Position numbers and translations under genes: made by a program
From: Paulinella micropora
Taxonomy: Eukaryota > Cercozoa > Imbricatea > Euglyphida
Length of the DNA stretch: 38,276 nt
Direction: 5' to 3'
Assembly (NCBI GenBank): GCA_009731375.1
Contig: BJOX01000259.1
Location: 84,229-122,504 of the forward strand
Part shown: in pieces, positions 11,893 to 21,014 of the stretch
How positions within the stretch are numbered: position 1 is the stretch's first letter
Layout: the number at the start of each line of letters is the position of its first letter
The notes under the pieces: model-generated
What the model was told of the DNA's origin: nothing
Seen by the model: only the letters and a program-made list of their open reading frames with translations
Database searches by the model: none

Positions 11893-12339
11893 GGCGTGGT
11901 GGACCCTCTGCGCCTCCTGCAAGGCATCAGCGCAAGCAGTGGTCCTGCAAAGGGCGTGGCTGGCGGTCAGCTTTCTTCTTTCCAACTAGGTAAATACGGA
12001 AGCACGCTTGAGCTTGGAGATGGCCTGGAAGCTATCGAAAAGGTATGAATTTAGCCTTAATGCTTTGTATCGCTAACATTATTAAAGTTTTTTCTTTGCT
12101 TTCCTTTGTTTTCCTGCTTGGTTTTAATTGTGGTACATGTAACACTGTAAGCTCCGGGCCTGCGAGGCATCAGCGCCAGTAGTGGTGCTGCAAAGGACGT
12201 GGCCGGTGGTAATCTTGCTCTTGTACAACGAGGTCAGTACAGCGACACCCTTAAGTTTGGAGATTGCCAGCTACCTATCGAGCAACCTGTTACTGTTGCA
12301 GGCAGCAACTCGAGACTGTATGCTCCCACTGGTTCTCTG
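11893..12339 (+). CDS. Tandemly duplicated exons in the transposon gene
   Basis: Exon copy 1 (11893-12042, or ending 11990 if the donor G|GTAAAT is used) reads GISASSGPAKGVAGG and ends with KYGSTLELGDGLEAIE. Copy 2 (12152-12339) reads GISASSGAAKDVAGG and QYSDTLKFGDCQLPIE. The two are clearly homologous, so an exon was duplicated with part of its intron. Copy 2 is in phase only with the upstream donor at 11990/11991, while the homology extends further; this suggests a past change of splice site. No known domain. The Gly/Ala/Ser content suggests a flexible linker between the SET-like part and the DUF7869-like core. Confidence 0.55.
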
Positions 12340-12397
12340 GTATGTATATTTGCTTTGAGGAAGTTTGTCGGCTTATAATGATTTGTTGCTTTTGTAG

Positions 12398-12685
12398 GAC
12401 GTAACCGAAGACGCTTCAGGTGGCGAATCCGACAATGACATCGAGCTCCCTGTGCTTCTAGACAATATTCATTGCGCCGAAGAAGAATCTGCTGCACGGT
12501 ACGATATAAAGGAACTTATGGATTCCAATCAGCCGTTGTACAAGACCCTGGGATTGCAGCCACCCCCCGTCAACCGAGCGCAAGGATCCTACGCGACCCT
12601 ACAAAATGAAGGCACTCGCAAAAGGGAACTTGAAGCTACAGAGACCGCAAGCGCTCGAGAAACTTTTGGGGATGACTTTTCCTGA
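12398..12685 (+). CDS. Acidic linker exon of the transposon gene
   Basis: The exon follows TTTTGTAG and reads DVTEDASGGESDNDIELPVL, then a stretch including YDIKELMDSNQPLYKTLG, and stops at TGA 12683-12685. The frame with clear downstream homology (about 12606 onward) is different, so a one- or two-base shift lies around 12590-12680. No GT-AG pair explains it. It is an indel in the element or an assembly error. Confidence 0.5.
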   Translation, partial: DVTEDASGGESDNDIELPVLLDNIHCAEEESAARYDIKELMDSNQPLYKTLGLQPPPVNRAQGSYATLQNEGTRKRELEATETASARETFGDDFS

Positions 12686-14312
12686 GCTTGAGCATCTAGC
12701 CAAGTCAGTTTGCTGCAAAAAGTGGAAGTGTCATTCATTCATAGATGCACGTCATATGCTCACAGCGCGACAGAAGACCGTGTCAGTTTCTCTCAGTGAG
12801 CTTTACACTTGGGTCGTGGGCCAGCTCGAATCTTTTCAAGCCAAAGATGGACAGTTCCAGTACTTGTATAAGACTGAACAGGTCTGCAGAGAGGCTTGGC
12901 AGCGGATTCACTGCATCGGAAACAATGTCCTGAAGCGAGCACACAAGCTCCTCGCCAACGACATGAAGGTCTGGGCTAAACAGTCATCNNNNNNNNNNCT
13001 GCATCGGAAACAATGTCCTGAAGCGAGCACACAAGCTCCTCGCCAACGACATGAAGGTCTGTGCTAAACTGTCATCTTCGCTTCCCGAAACCGATGACAT
13101 GGTCGCAGTTTTGCTCTGCGAGAAGTTCACAGAGAGCTATCCAGAGATATGCAGCGACTGCATTTGGAGGCTCCAAGAAATGGCAGAGGACGCCGCAGTA
13201 CAGGAGTACGTTCGCAATAATTGGAAGGACATGTGTCTGCGGTGGGGCGGCTCTGGACGACTTAACCCCGACGTTCCTCCGATAGTAGATACGATCAACA
13301 AGGTGTGGGCGGCTGATTATCGTCATGTCAAGTTTGCACGAGGTAACGAGAATATATCTTCTGGTCATGTACTCATATCCATTTGTCGCATGCGCAGAGG
13401 GAGATTTTTTGAAGTGCGAGCACTGCACTGAGCTTGCATCCCAGCATTCCCACTGCTTCAGGAGTGAAGCGCATGCTCAGGACTGGCGACGCCGCAGCCG
13501 CCTTCACCACAAGATCGACAGGGAGTGCAGAGTGGCGAGCATGCAGCGCAAGAAGGTAGCACCAGTGGATTACCATGCTACAGTCATGTCTGCGGACATG
13601 AAGCCGCCTGTAAAGATCCCATCCTGCCACCGTGCTGCAAAAGACTTCAAGGGTAAGATGGTCTTCCGACTTTGCGTTGGCGTGAACACCTGTTACACGA
13701 CGGACACCCACTTCATTCTCACATACCTTGAAGGCGCCATCGAGCACGGTGCGAACAGTATTAATATTACCATGCTTGCTGCTCTTTTGCATTGGGAACT
13801 TTGGGATCCTCGTATCATGCAAGTCTGGAAATTGTTTCTGGAGTGGGACGGCGCTGGTGACAACACCGCGTGGTCGATGCTCGCCTACCTTCATCATGTT
13901 GTGGACAGGGGCCTCCGAGGTGAAGTGCAGTCCCATCGCAAGCCTCCTGGTCATGGTCACGATGGAGACCATCAAAACTTCAGAGTTATGGACATCGGAT
14001 CGAAGAGCTCCTTCTTTATCACTAACATCGCTCAGGCTTTGCTGAAGCTCATCGTTGCGTTCAAGCAGAAGAGATCGCGATACGTGCTGGTCGTTCTAGC
14101 GTGCAACTACGATTGGTTGACCCTTTTCAGCCCATGCATGAACAAGGCATTCAAGCATTACAACAAGCCCTTAGCCTTTCGCATCACGAAGAAGGAGCCT
14201 GAAGCATTGCCAACCGCAGAGTTCAAGACATGGGGAGACGCTCAGGCTGAATGGCACGGAGAGAAGGACAATCCCCAAGGAGCTCTGCTTCGATTGTTTA
14301 TCAAGCGACCCG
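12606..14312 (+). CDS. DUF7869-like core, candidate transposase
   Basis: Parts run from 12606 to the gap (12989), 13051-13342, and 13398-14312 (intron 13343-13397; donor G|GTATTG at 14312). Features in order: a Cys/His-containing start (VCCKKWKCHSF); QVCREAWQRIHCIG (about 12880), like the N-terminal helix shared by this family; a zinc-binding-type KCEHC with later H and C (about 13413-13540); MSADMKPPVKIP (about 13590), at the place of the first conserved Asp; WDGAGDN (about 13844-13864); and PPGHGHDGDHQNF (about 13944-13981), matching the family's GHTHxxxD signature. By established pattern, DUF7869 proteins are scattered, transposon-linked and thought to have an RNase H-like nuclease fold. 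The catalytic assignment is an inference. A 10-N gap with a false duplication interrupts the 5' part. Confidence 0.65.
12989..12998. other. 10-N gap flanked by a 75-80 bp false duplication
   Basis: The sequence before the gap (about 12911-12988, from CTGCATCGGAAACAATGTCC to CAGTCATC) is repeated right after it (12999-13075) with two substitutions (GGG/GTG in the GTCTG codon region and ACA/ACT). This is what two overlapping contig ends joined by a fixed-size gap produce. The real gene probably has one copy. Confidence 0.85.
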
Positions 14313-14428
14313 GTATTGCTCTGTTCCATCCTCTTGAGTCACCCCACCCCAGTCCGCTAGTATCATTTTGTTTTCTATTTCCATTCTCTGCTCTGACTCA
14401 GACTCATATTATGATTTATTTATTGCAG

Positions 14429-15196
14429 CTGCTGACCTGCCTCCTAAGCTTCCTGTCGGTTACTTCGTCAACCCACGCTTGAAGAAAGATATTCGTTCTT
14501 TGGCGAAGCACCTTGGGCCGGATGAGCGCGCACACGTGGAGGAGATGCTGGCAGGGAGAAACTAGGATCGAAATCGACGGCAAGTACTTCGACGGCGGCT
14601 TGCCAGGCCGCCCAGCTCACATGTCATGTGTGGATGGAAAAGGAAAGGAGTGGAGAGCAGAATTTCGGCTCATTGATGAGCTGCCCTTAAACTGGATGGA
14701 GCTGCCTCCCGATCGCCAGGCAAAAATGGACGCTCTCACACAATTAACGCCTGAGGAACTTGGTGTCTTGCCCCGCACCTATTTCGTCAACGAGGGAGCT
14801 CCTCCAGCTCACCCGCGGTGGCGCGGTGCAAGGGCTCACAAGGGAAGAGAAGCTGGAGCAGGACTTGGCGTTTGGACATGTTTCAGAGCCTTGGCGAAAA
14901 GTTTCAGTCCTGCTGAGATCGTCCGAAGGCAAGGAAGCGTTTGCATCGAGCGCAATGGTAGTCAAGGATCTCAAGCACTGGCTACGAATGCACGGTGTTC
15001 CAACACAAGACAGCAAGCGCAAACCGTTCAAGAAGGCGCAGCTGGTTGAATCAGCATGGAGCCATTTCCAAAGCTGCGACTGTGGGTTGGAGGAGGATGA
15101 GGAGGATCCAGCTGCCGCAGCACCCCCTGAGCAGGCAGCTTCTGACTCAGAAGCACCCCTGAGCAGGCAGCCTCAGACTCAGAGCAAGAAAACAAC
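14429..15196 (+). CDS. C-terminal region of the transposon gene with SAP-like helix pair
   Basis: The exon begins in phase with the donor at 14312 (RP joined to AADLPPKLPVGYFVN). Three frames are used in turn: VEEMLAG up to about 14560, then IEIDGKYFDGGLPGRPAHMS to about 14795, then LTREEKLEQDLAFGHVSEPW onward, so at least two indels are present. MVVKDLKHWLRMHGVP followed by KRKPFKKAQLVES (about 14955-15046) has the L-x2-x-L-x3-G-x-P and K-x2-L-V pattern of SAP DNA-binding motifs. The end is acidic (EEDEEDPAAAAPPE) with a short internal duplication at about 15115-15180. SAP segments occur in several DNA transposases; here the call rests on pattern alone. Confidence 0.5.
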
Positions 15197-15262
15197 GGTA
15201 TTTGTTGCAGTGTCTTTGGGACGTTGAGTCAATATGTGTCTCACTGCGATATGTTTACTGTA

Positions 15263-15613
15263 GGCGAGCACAACGACTCAGACGCAACCATCAGTGACGC
15301 AACTGGCAACGTGCGTGGTCGCGCACGCGGATGCAACCGTCAGCGCGGACGTCGCCGCGCACGTCGGGCAGCTGGTGGACGTGGACGTGGACGCAAGCGA
15401 GTTCGAAATTCAGCTGATTCAAAGCAGGCCCAGCAATCCAAGCGCAGGGGCGGTCGAATTCAAGGGACCTCCAACCAGCCAGGCCCTGATCCGTGGGTCT
15501 GCCCCTGTTGTACATATAACAACGAGGAAGGAGGAGACATGTGTGAGCTTTGTGATTGGCCTGTTATGGACACCTCGAGCTCTGATGACGACGAGCCGCT
15601 GCTCGCCTCGTAA
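15263..15613 (+). CDS. Basic RG-rich tail with RanBP2-type zinc finger
   Basis: After a TTTACTGTAG acceptor (15262) the frame reads EHNDSDATISDATGNVRG, then an Arg/Gly-rich tract (GRRRARRAAGGRGRGRKR), then DPWVCPCCTYNNEEGGDMCE followed by LCDWP: the W-x-C-x2-C-x-N-x(n)-C-x2-C pattern of RanBP2/NZF zinc fingers (about 15488-15562). It ends in SSSDDDEPLLAS with TAA at 15611-15613. NZF fingers bind ubiquitin or RNA depending on subtype; which one is not clear. The upstream exon end at AAAACAACG|GTATTT does not match this phase, so another indel or a different donor is needed. Confidence 0.6.
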   Translation, partial: GEHNDSDATISDATGNVRGRARGCNRQRGRRRARRAAGGRGRGRKRVRNSADSKQAQQSKRRGGRIQGTSNQPGPDPWVCPCCTYNNEEGGDMCELCDWPVMDTSSSDDDEPLLAS

Positions 15614-16054
15614 GTGAGGCGATGAGCTCATTACAACCAGTGCACCCAAGGTACGTGATTTTCCTTGATCCTCATGTGTTGGGTTTTACTTGTGTTGCCT
15701 TAGGTGGTAATTGTACGTGATTTNNNNNNNNNNNNNNNNNNNNNNNNNNNNNNNNNNNNNNNNNNNNNNNNNNNNNNNNNNNNNNNNNNNNNNNNNNNNN
15801 NNNNNNNNNNNNNNNNNNNNNNNNNNNNNNNNNNNNNNNNNNNNNNNNNNNNNNNNNNNNNNNNNNNNNNNNNNNNNNNNNNNNNNNNNNNNNNNNNNNN
15901 NNNNNNNNNNNNNNNNNNNNNNNNNNNNNNNNNNNNNNNNNNNNNNNNNNNNNNNNNNNNNNNNNNNNNNNNNNNNNNNNNNNNNNNNNNNNNNNNNNNN
16001 NNNNNNNNNNNNNNNNNNNNNNNNNCCCCCCCCCCCCCCTCCCTCCTGAACGCA
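15614..16054. other. 3' end of the transposon gene and a 302-N gap
   Basis: About 110 bp of unique sequence is followed by N at 15724-16025 and poly-C (16026-16039), leading into the right inverted repeat. A GGTACGTGATTT-like motif occurs twice (about 15650-15661 and 15713-15723), the second directly before the gap. Confidence 0.7.
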
Positions 16055-16436
16055 GTCCCCTCACTGCTGCCCCGCCCAAGTCAAATTTTTCAAGGCAAAA
16101 CATATTATAATAACGCAAAACACTACAAAATAATCAAAACTAACTTTCCTGACAAGCTGAGCATGTTGCCCGCTTATTTCCTTATTAAAATCGCCGTAGC
16201 CGACATAGTAAATAGTTGGAAAATTCAGCTACTGCATACTGTCAGGCCGGCTCCTGCCAATCTCAGTCCAAGTGCTTTCTTATTAATAAAAATATGTTTT
16301 AATATCATTTTAATGTATTCTACAATCGAGGAAACGTTTTCCCATCATTTCTGAAGTGTTTTAAAAAATTCAGTATTTGTCATTGAAAATTTCGGAAAAA
16401 GCAACCCCCCCCCCTAGTTGGCCGAATGTTTTGTTA
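16055..16436 (-). repeat. Right terminal inverted repeat of the 12-kb transposon
   Basis: Reverse complement of 4395-4784. The terminal GTTTTGTTA (16428-16436) pairs with TAACAAAC at the left end with one mismatch. The C run (16405-16414) is longer than the matching G run on the left. Confidence 0.92.
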
Positions 16437-16649
16437 TTATGACAGTTGATAAATAAGCGGGAAAATGAAGTAACGGAACTAAACATAGAAGTGTAAACTT
16501 GAAGTAAAAACTTGAAGAAAGTTTTTGATAAACAAGTGGAAAAATGAAATAACGGAACTAAACATAGAAGTGTAAACTTGAAGTAAAAACTTGAAGAAAG
16601 TTTAACACGATATTAATGTTTCGGTCCGGTACGGTAGTCATTCCGATAA
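16437..16649 (-). repeat. Left LTR, inner part, with a 79-bp tandem duplication
   Basis: It starts with the second TTAT copy and continues GACAGTTGATAAATAAG, as in the right LTR at 27920. Units 16446-16524 and 16525-16603 are near-identical 79-bp repeats; the right LTR has one. It ends TAGTCATTCCGATAA. Confidence 0.88.
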
Positions 16650-17058
16650 CTCCCCCCCCCCCCCCCCCCCCCCACCCCNNNNNNNNNNTGACCAAATGAT
16701 GTGTAAATAAGTCTAAAAAGAAAATGAATCAAAGAGATTGCAGATGTAGATCAAATGCGCGATATGTGCGTGCGTATATGTGTCAACGCATTGATCAAGA
16801 TAGTATCAACATGCAGAGGCAGGATGGATATAGTGTACCCAATCATACATCATGAAAGGAGCGTAGGGCCAACACTATCACTACGTGTTCAAAGCGGTAA
16901 ATAGCATTGTGTGACCTGCCTTAGCTAATGCCAGTTCAAAATATGTGAATATGACTATCGTACAAGCATGTAGAAAATACTAAATTGTTGGGTGGTATAT
17001 GAAGTGGGAAAGGAGACACAGTCCGAAGGGAGTCTAAAAGCAAAAACCACTGGAGAGT
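16650..17058 (-). other. 3' untranslated end of the retrotransposon, with G-rich purine tract
   Basis: On the minus strand a run GGGGTGGGG...GGAG (16652-16678) sits directly before the LTR end TTATCGG, where a polypurine tract for plus-strand priming is expected. A 10-N gap is at 16679-16688. The rest has no ORF. Confidence 0.5.
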
Positions 17059-18151
17059 CTACTTCGATCTTAGTTTGAAAACATGAAAATCGTACTTCTT
17101 ACCGTTGTAAGGTTTGCGTAAACGTTTGAGTTGTTCGGGAATGATCGAGCCCTTGTTCCTGGAGTTGGTGCTTGGCTTGAACTGAATATCGCGATGAACG
17201 ACCTGATCAGTCTCACTGTCAAGTGTTATCTTCTTCCAGGAGTTGAGAGGCTTGGTCCATTGGAGATGCGTCGGTCCCTCCGGGATTGTGCCGTCCGGAT
17301 GGACAATCGGCTCCACATAAACTGGGCGGTATTGCATATTAGATAGCGAAGTGATGCCGAGCTGGTGGACGCGGAAGTCGTCGCGATCGTCCGTGGGATC
17401 TTCATCCATGATCATCCCTAACTTGAGCAAGCCATCGTCGATGAAGGCTATCACCTCACCAACAACATAGTCCTTCTGGTAGTCTTTGTGCGCCTGATCC
17501 TGGACCGGGTCGATGGCCTGAGCCAGATCGGTTGGGGCCGTGTAGGGGCTGATGTTTGCAATGTCAATTTTGCGGAGGACCTTGTTGGTGTGCTCGTGCC
17601 GAAGGCGAAAGGTGTTATTGGAAAGCTTTTCCAATATAATATGAGGGCCGTCGTGTTGGAGAACAGAGGAAGCGGGAATACCTTTGGTTGATTGCTTCGG
17701 GCGATAGACGGTGACTCGGTCACCCACCTTCCAATCGGGTAGTTTGCGTCGCCGTTGCTTGTTCTTCTGTTCGTTGGCAGCCTTGTGCGTGAAGGAGGCG
17801 TATTCCTTGACATACGCCGTGACAGCAATCCGGGCTAAGCGGAGAGTGTCGAGTTGGTCCGATGTCTGGACGGTCGTCGAGCCAGACTTAGTCATTGCGG
17901 CGGTTGATCGAGCCGCGCGTTCAGCGATGACGTCGGGAGAATCGAAGATATCGCTAGATGCACGTGGCTGGCGAGCCATCGTACCTTCAAAAGCGGATAC
18001 GCCGGTGGCGGTAGAGACGTAAGTGTTCTGCGAGAACGACAGAGCTGGCATGGCCATGGGCAAAGTCTTCTTGTCTTTGTCTGCGAGTGCCTGGATAGCG
18101 CGGCGGAGGCTTTGATGCATGCGTTCTACCATGCCTAACTTGGTGAGAGTA
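17059..18151 (-). pseudogene. Integrase C-terminal half with extra C-terminal domain
   Basis: The open frame (17059-18318) becomes homologous after a one-base shift near 18150. KLGMVERMHQSLRRAIQ supplies the third catalytic residue (Glu), about 35 residues after the second Asp. WKVGDRVTVYRPKQS and LRKIDIANISPYT follow, typical of the SH3-like DNA-binding end of Ty3 integrases. About 130 further residues (YVVGEVIAFIDDGLLKLGMI, DDFRVHQLG, YRPVYVEP and on to KLRSK) form an additional domain. It resembles a chromatin-reader-type or host-factor-binding tail by position only. Integrase joins the cDNA to host DNA. Confidence 0.75.
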
Positions 18152-18800
18152 TGGCGCGGTGGTGAGCCATTCGATTCCAGCCATGCTGCAGAAGGCCTTG
18201 GCAAGATTGCCACGGAAAGATCCATGATCGTCAGACAGGATGGCCTCCGGAAAACCGAAAAGGCAAACCCATCGAGCGAGAATGGTCTCAACAGTCTCCT
18301 CAGCAGTGGTGGAAACAACTGGAATAAACAATAGGTAACCTGCGAACAAATCGACTATAGTTAACACGTACTGTTCGAGTACGCCTTCGATGCCTAAATG
18401 AACATGATCTATGCCTATAGCTTGACCTGGATGGCTCCAGACTAACGAGTTATAGCGGCCATGATTAAGTGTGAGGCGGGCGTGTGATAGTTGACAAAAG
18501 TGGCAATCTTTGAGGATAGCCGCAATGTCGGCGTGCATCTCGTCTTTCCCATCGGGTCCGAACCATATGTATCGCTGATAGATGTATGGGGCAAGGGTGG
18601 GGACCTTTGCGTGATTCTGGATCAAGTGAGCATGGGAGACAAGCTTGCGTATGAGGGGATGGGGAGCGTATATACGGCGGGAGCGGTCGGGCATGATATG
18701 TACCGCTAGCCCTCCCTTGAAAAAGAGAAGAGTATTACCCTGGCCGATAGATGTAGATCCGTCCCAAAGCGGTTGCAAAAGGGGGTCTTCTTTCTGCGCT
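18151..18800 (-). pseudogene. Integrase zinc-binding and catalytic core
   Basis: LVSHAHLIQNHAKV and CHFCQLSH form the H-x4-H ... C-x2-C zinc-binding module. IGIDHVHLG has the first catalytic Asp and ILSDDHGSFRGN the second; the Glu lies in the shifted frame downstream. The frame is continuous with the methyltransferase-like block except for one TAG (18803-18805). The one-base frameshift at about 18150 (in APYSHQ) breaks the protein. Confidence 0.85.
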
Positions 18801-18802
18801 GA

Positions 18803-19219
18803 CTAGATATCTGCGCGCGTGACGCGCGGGGCATGGGATGTAGCATACATAATAAGCACAGCATGGCGATCCAATCCAAAGTTATGAACAAGCCACACAA
18901 GGTTGTCCTCAAGGAAGACGATCTTGTGGCATGCTAATACTGTCTCACGAGAGATGGTCTCACCGTCGGGTATGAGGTGTACCATGACTTGAGGAACAAG
19001 TACAGCAAAAGGCTTGTTGAGAGCAAAAAGTTGACGGGCTACGTCCGGAGCACGCTCCACGGGCGGGATGACTATGGCGTAGTCCCATGGGACCTGTAAG
19101 GTCTTGATCGTTGGTGCACCGCGAAAAATCCGACAGTCGTGCTTCTTAAAGCGCGCGTCTAATTGCGGATGACTACCGTCAATCGCGAGCCAAAAGGAGA
19201 GTCCACTGGACTGTGACAT
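18803..19219 (-). pseudogene. Methyltransferase-like segment between RNase H and integrase
   Basis: A 138-residue open block between two TAG stops in the same frame as both neighbours. LDARFKKHDCRIFRG, WDYAIVIPPVERAP and FALNKPFAVLVPQVMVHL have the layout of the degenerate adenine-methyltransferase-like region found in DIRS-type and some gypsy-type elements between RNase H and the recombinase. There the N-P-P-F motif is replaced (here IPPVER), which makes enzymatic activity doubtful. The call rests on motif layout and position. It could simply be a linker. Confidence 0.45.
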
Positions 19220-19288
19220 AGTTGCCGGGATGGTGTCCAGTAGCTGATTCGTCGCTTCGCCTTCCCCGAGGAGAGTGGGTTGGCCGGG

Positions 19289-20137
19289 CTATATACAAGG
19301 AACACGAAAGAGGGCATCAGGAAGGAGATTCTGTTTACCCTGAATGTATTCCACCTTGAAGCGGATAGTTTGAAGTTGGTCTAGGACCCATCCGACAACC
19401 ATCGGGCTTCTGGCGTGGTATAGCCATATGAGCGGGCGATGATCCGTGACGATAGTCAGCGGATTATCACTACCATCAATATAGTAACGGGATTGCTGAA
19501 CTCCGTAAATTAAACCGTAAGCTTCCCGGACATACGTGACCCACCGAGATTGAGTATCCGTGAATTTAAGCGAGAAATAAGAGATGACAGGCGCAGACTT
19601 CTCAGGGCCCGAATGTAGAGCTCCACCGATGCCAACGATGCTAGCGTCCGTTCGAAGGTAGAGCTGCTGCGTCTTGTTGTACTTGGCCAGGATCGGTAGC
19701 GTTGTCAGGACACGCTTGAGCTTTGCGAAGTATTTCTTCTCTTTTTCACAGAAAAAGTTGGGTCCCGTAGGTCGGGCGTTCGTAGACTTGAGTAGATCGG
19801 AGAGTGGCGCCACCAAGCGAGAGTAGTTAGGAATATGCGCCTGAATAAAGTTGGTCATACCGAGTATAGATCGGACCTCGGTGATGTTCTGCGCTTCAGA
19901 GATCTTCAGGATCGCGTCAATCTTGCTTGTGTCGGCGGCGACGCCTTTCTTGCTGCAGACTTTGCCGAGCACGGGAAGTGAGTTGTAGCGAATGCGTAGC
20001 TTGTCCGCGGCGAAGTAACAGCCGACTGCCTCCGCAGCCTCCATGAGCTTCTCCAGCTGGTCCATGTGGACGTCGAAGTCGTCGTGGGCCAGATGCGCGT
20101 CGTCGATGTATGCTGCGGCCGTCTGACCCCAAACAGG
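19289..20137 (-). pseudogene. Reverse transcriptase C-terminal part and RNase H
   Basis: The RT catalytic AAAYIDDAHLAHDDF (about 20086-20128) lies in this frame, followed by MDQLEKLMEAAEAVGCYF, VLGKVCSKKGVAAD and ITEVRSILGMTNFIQAHIPN, all usual Ty3 RT thumb and connection features. RNase H follows with LRTDASIVGIGGAL (Asp), YVREAYGLIYGVQ (Glu), IVTDHRPLIWLYHAR (Asp) and GKQNLLPDALFRVP (Asp). A TAG at 19289-19291 ends the frame, but it stays open beyond into the next block. Confidence 0.88.
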
Positions 20138-20421
20138 AGATGGCCAAAAGACTTGTCGACTGCGCGTTGAAAGTCACCAGGGGCGCGGTGGATACCCTGC
20201 GTCATATAGTTGGGGACTAGAAGTCCACGAGGAGTCCATACGGCGAGGATGTCGCGGCTACCGTCTGTAGGGTCGATCTTCAGGTGCGAAAAACCATCAA
20301 CCATGTCCAACGCGGAGAGATAGTTGTATCCCGCGAAGAGCTCACGGTGATGATCGGGGTTAGGAAGGCCGGGGACCGGAAGGATGAGCCAGTCGTTAAC
20401 CGCGCGGTAGTCGAATACCAT
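20131..20421 (-). pseudogene. Reverse transcriptase palm, upstream frame
   Basis: MVFDYRAVNDWLILPVPGLP, YNYLSALDMVDGFSHLKI and APGDFQRAVDKSFGHLLFG are standard RT motifs (the Asp of LDMVDGF is the first catalytic Asp). The YIDD motif that should follow is one base out of frame; the shift lies in the GGGG run at about 20131-20136. Confidence 0.88.
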
Positions 20422-20439
20422 GCGGAGCCTTTGAAATGA

Positions 20440-20972
20440 TCCTGCAAGAGGGAGTTAAACTTGCTTACAGGGCACGGTCTAGTAGCCCACTCACAATTAG
20501 GAGAGGCAAAACTATAGCGGCCAGTAGCAAGCAAATCGTCTGCCCACTGGGTCAGGAACTCTCTGACAGCAGGCGTCCAACTAGGGCAGGGAACCCGAAT
20601 AGGCTGTGCGCCTGGACGTAGCTTCAAAGAGATAACCGTGTGCGTAAAATAGCCCGCCTTTTCATGGAATCGGTCGCCGTAACGCTCTAGAAAATCTTTC
20701 GCTCTTTTCTTCTGAGGGGGAGTGAGGTTGGAGCTAATAGTATCCGGGCCGAACTTGGGTTTAGGTGGTTCGGCCTTCTTTTTCTTCTGTTCGTCTAGGT
20801 ATTGTCGGCATAATCGCTCTGAAAGCATCAAAACGGGGTCTGGGAGTAGGCCTGTGATGTCATCTGGTGTGACGAGTAAAATACCTGGGTCAGAAGTCAT
20901 GTTCATAGAGAGCCAGTCTAGATCGCTAATCGGGGGATGTTCCCTGTTATGCGGCAACATTAGCTGGGCCAC
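20440..20972 (-). pseudogene. Pol N-terminal region before RT
   Basis: This frame holds TPPQKKRAKDFLERYGDRF, GYFTHTVISLKLRPGAQP and FLTQWADDLLATGRYSFASP, the segment preceding RT motif 1 in gypsy elements. Its first Met in translation is a GTG. It drifts out of frame at about 20430-20440, before LRMVFDYRAVN. No aspartic protease D-T/S-G motif is recognisable here. Confidence 0.7.
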
Positions 20973-21014
20973 AATATGGGGTTTGATAGGATTTGGATAC
21001 GGCTCCGTGGGTTG

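Noticed and set aside
18803-19291. Reassigned TAG codon in the host
   Set aside because: Host gene 1 ends in TAG directly after its last conserved-phase exon, so TAG appears to act as stop.
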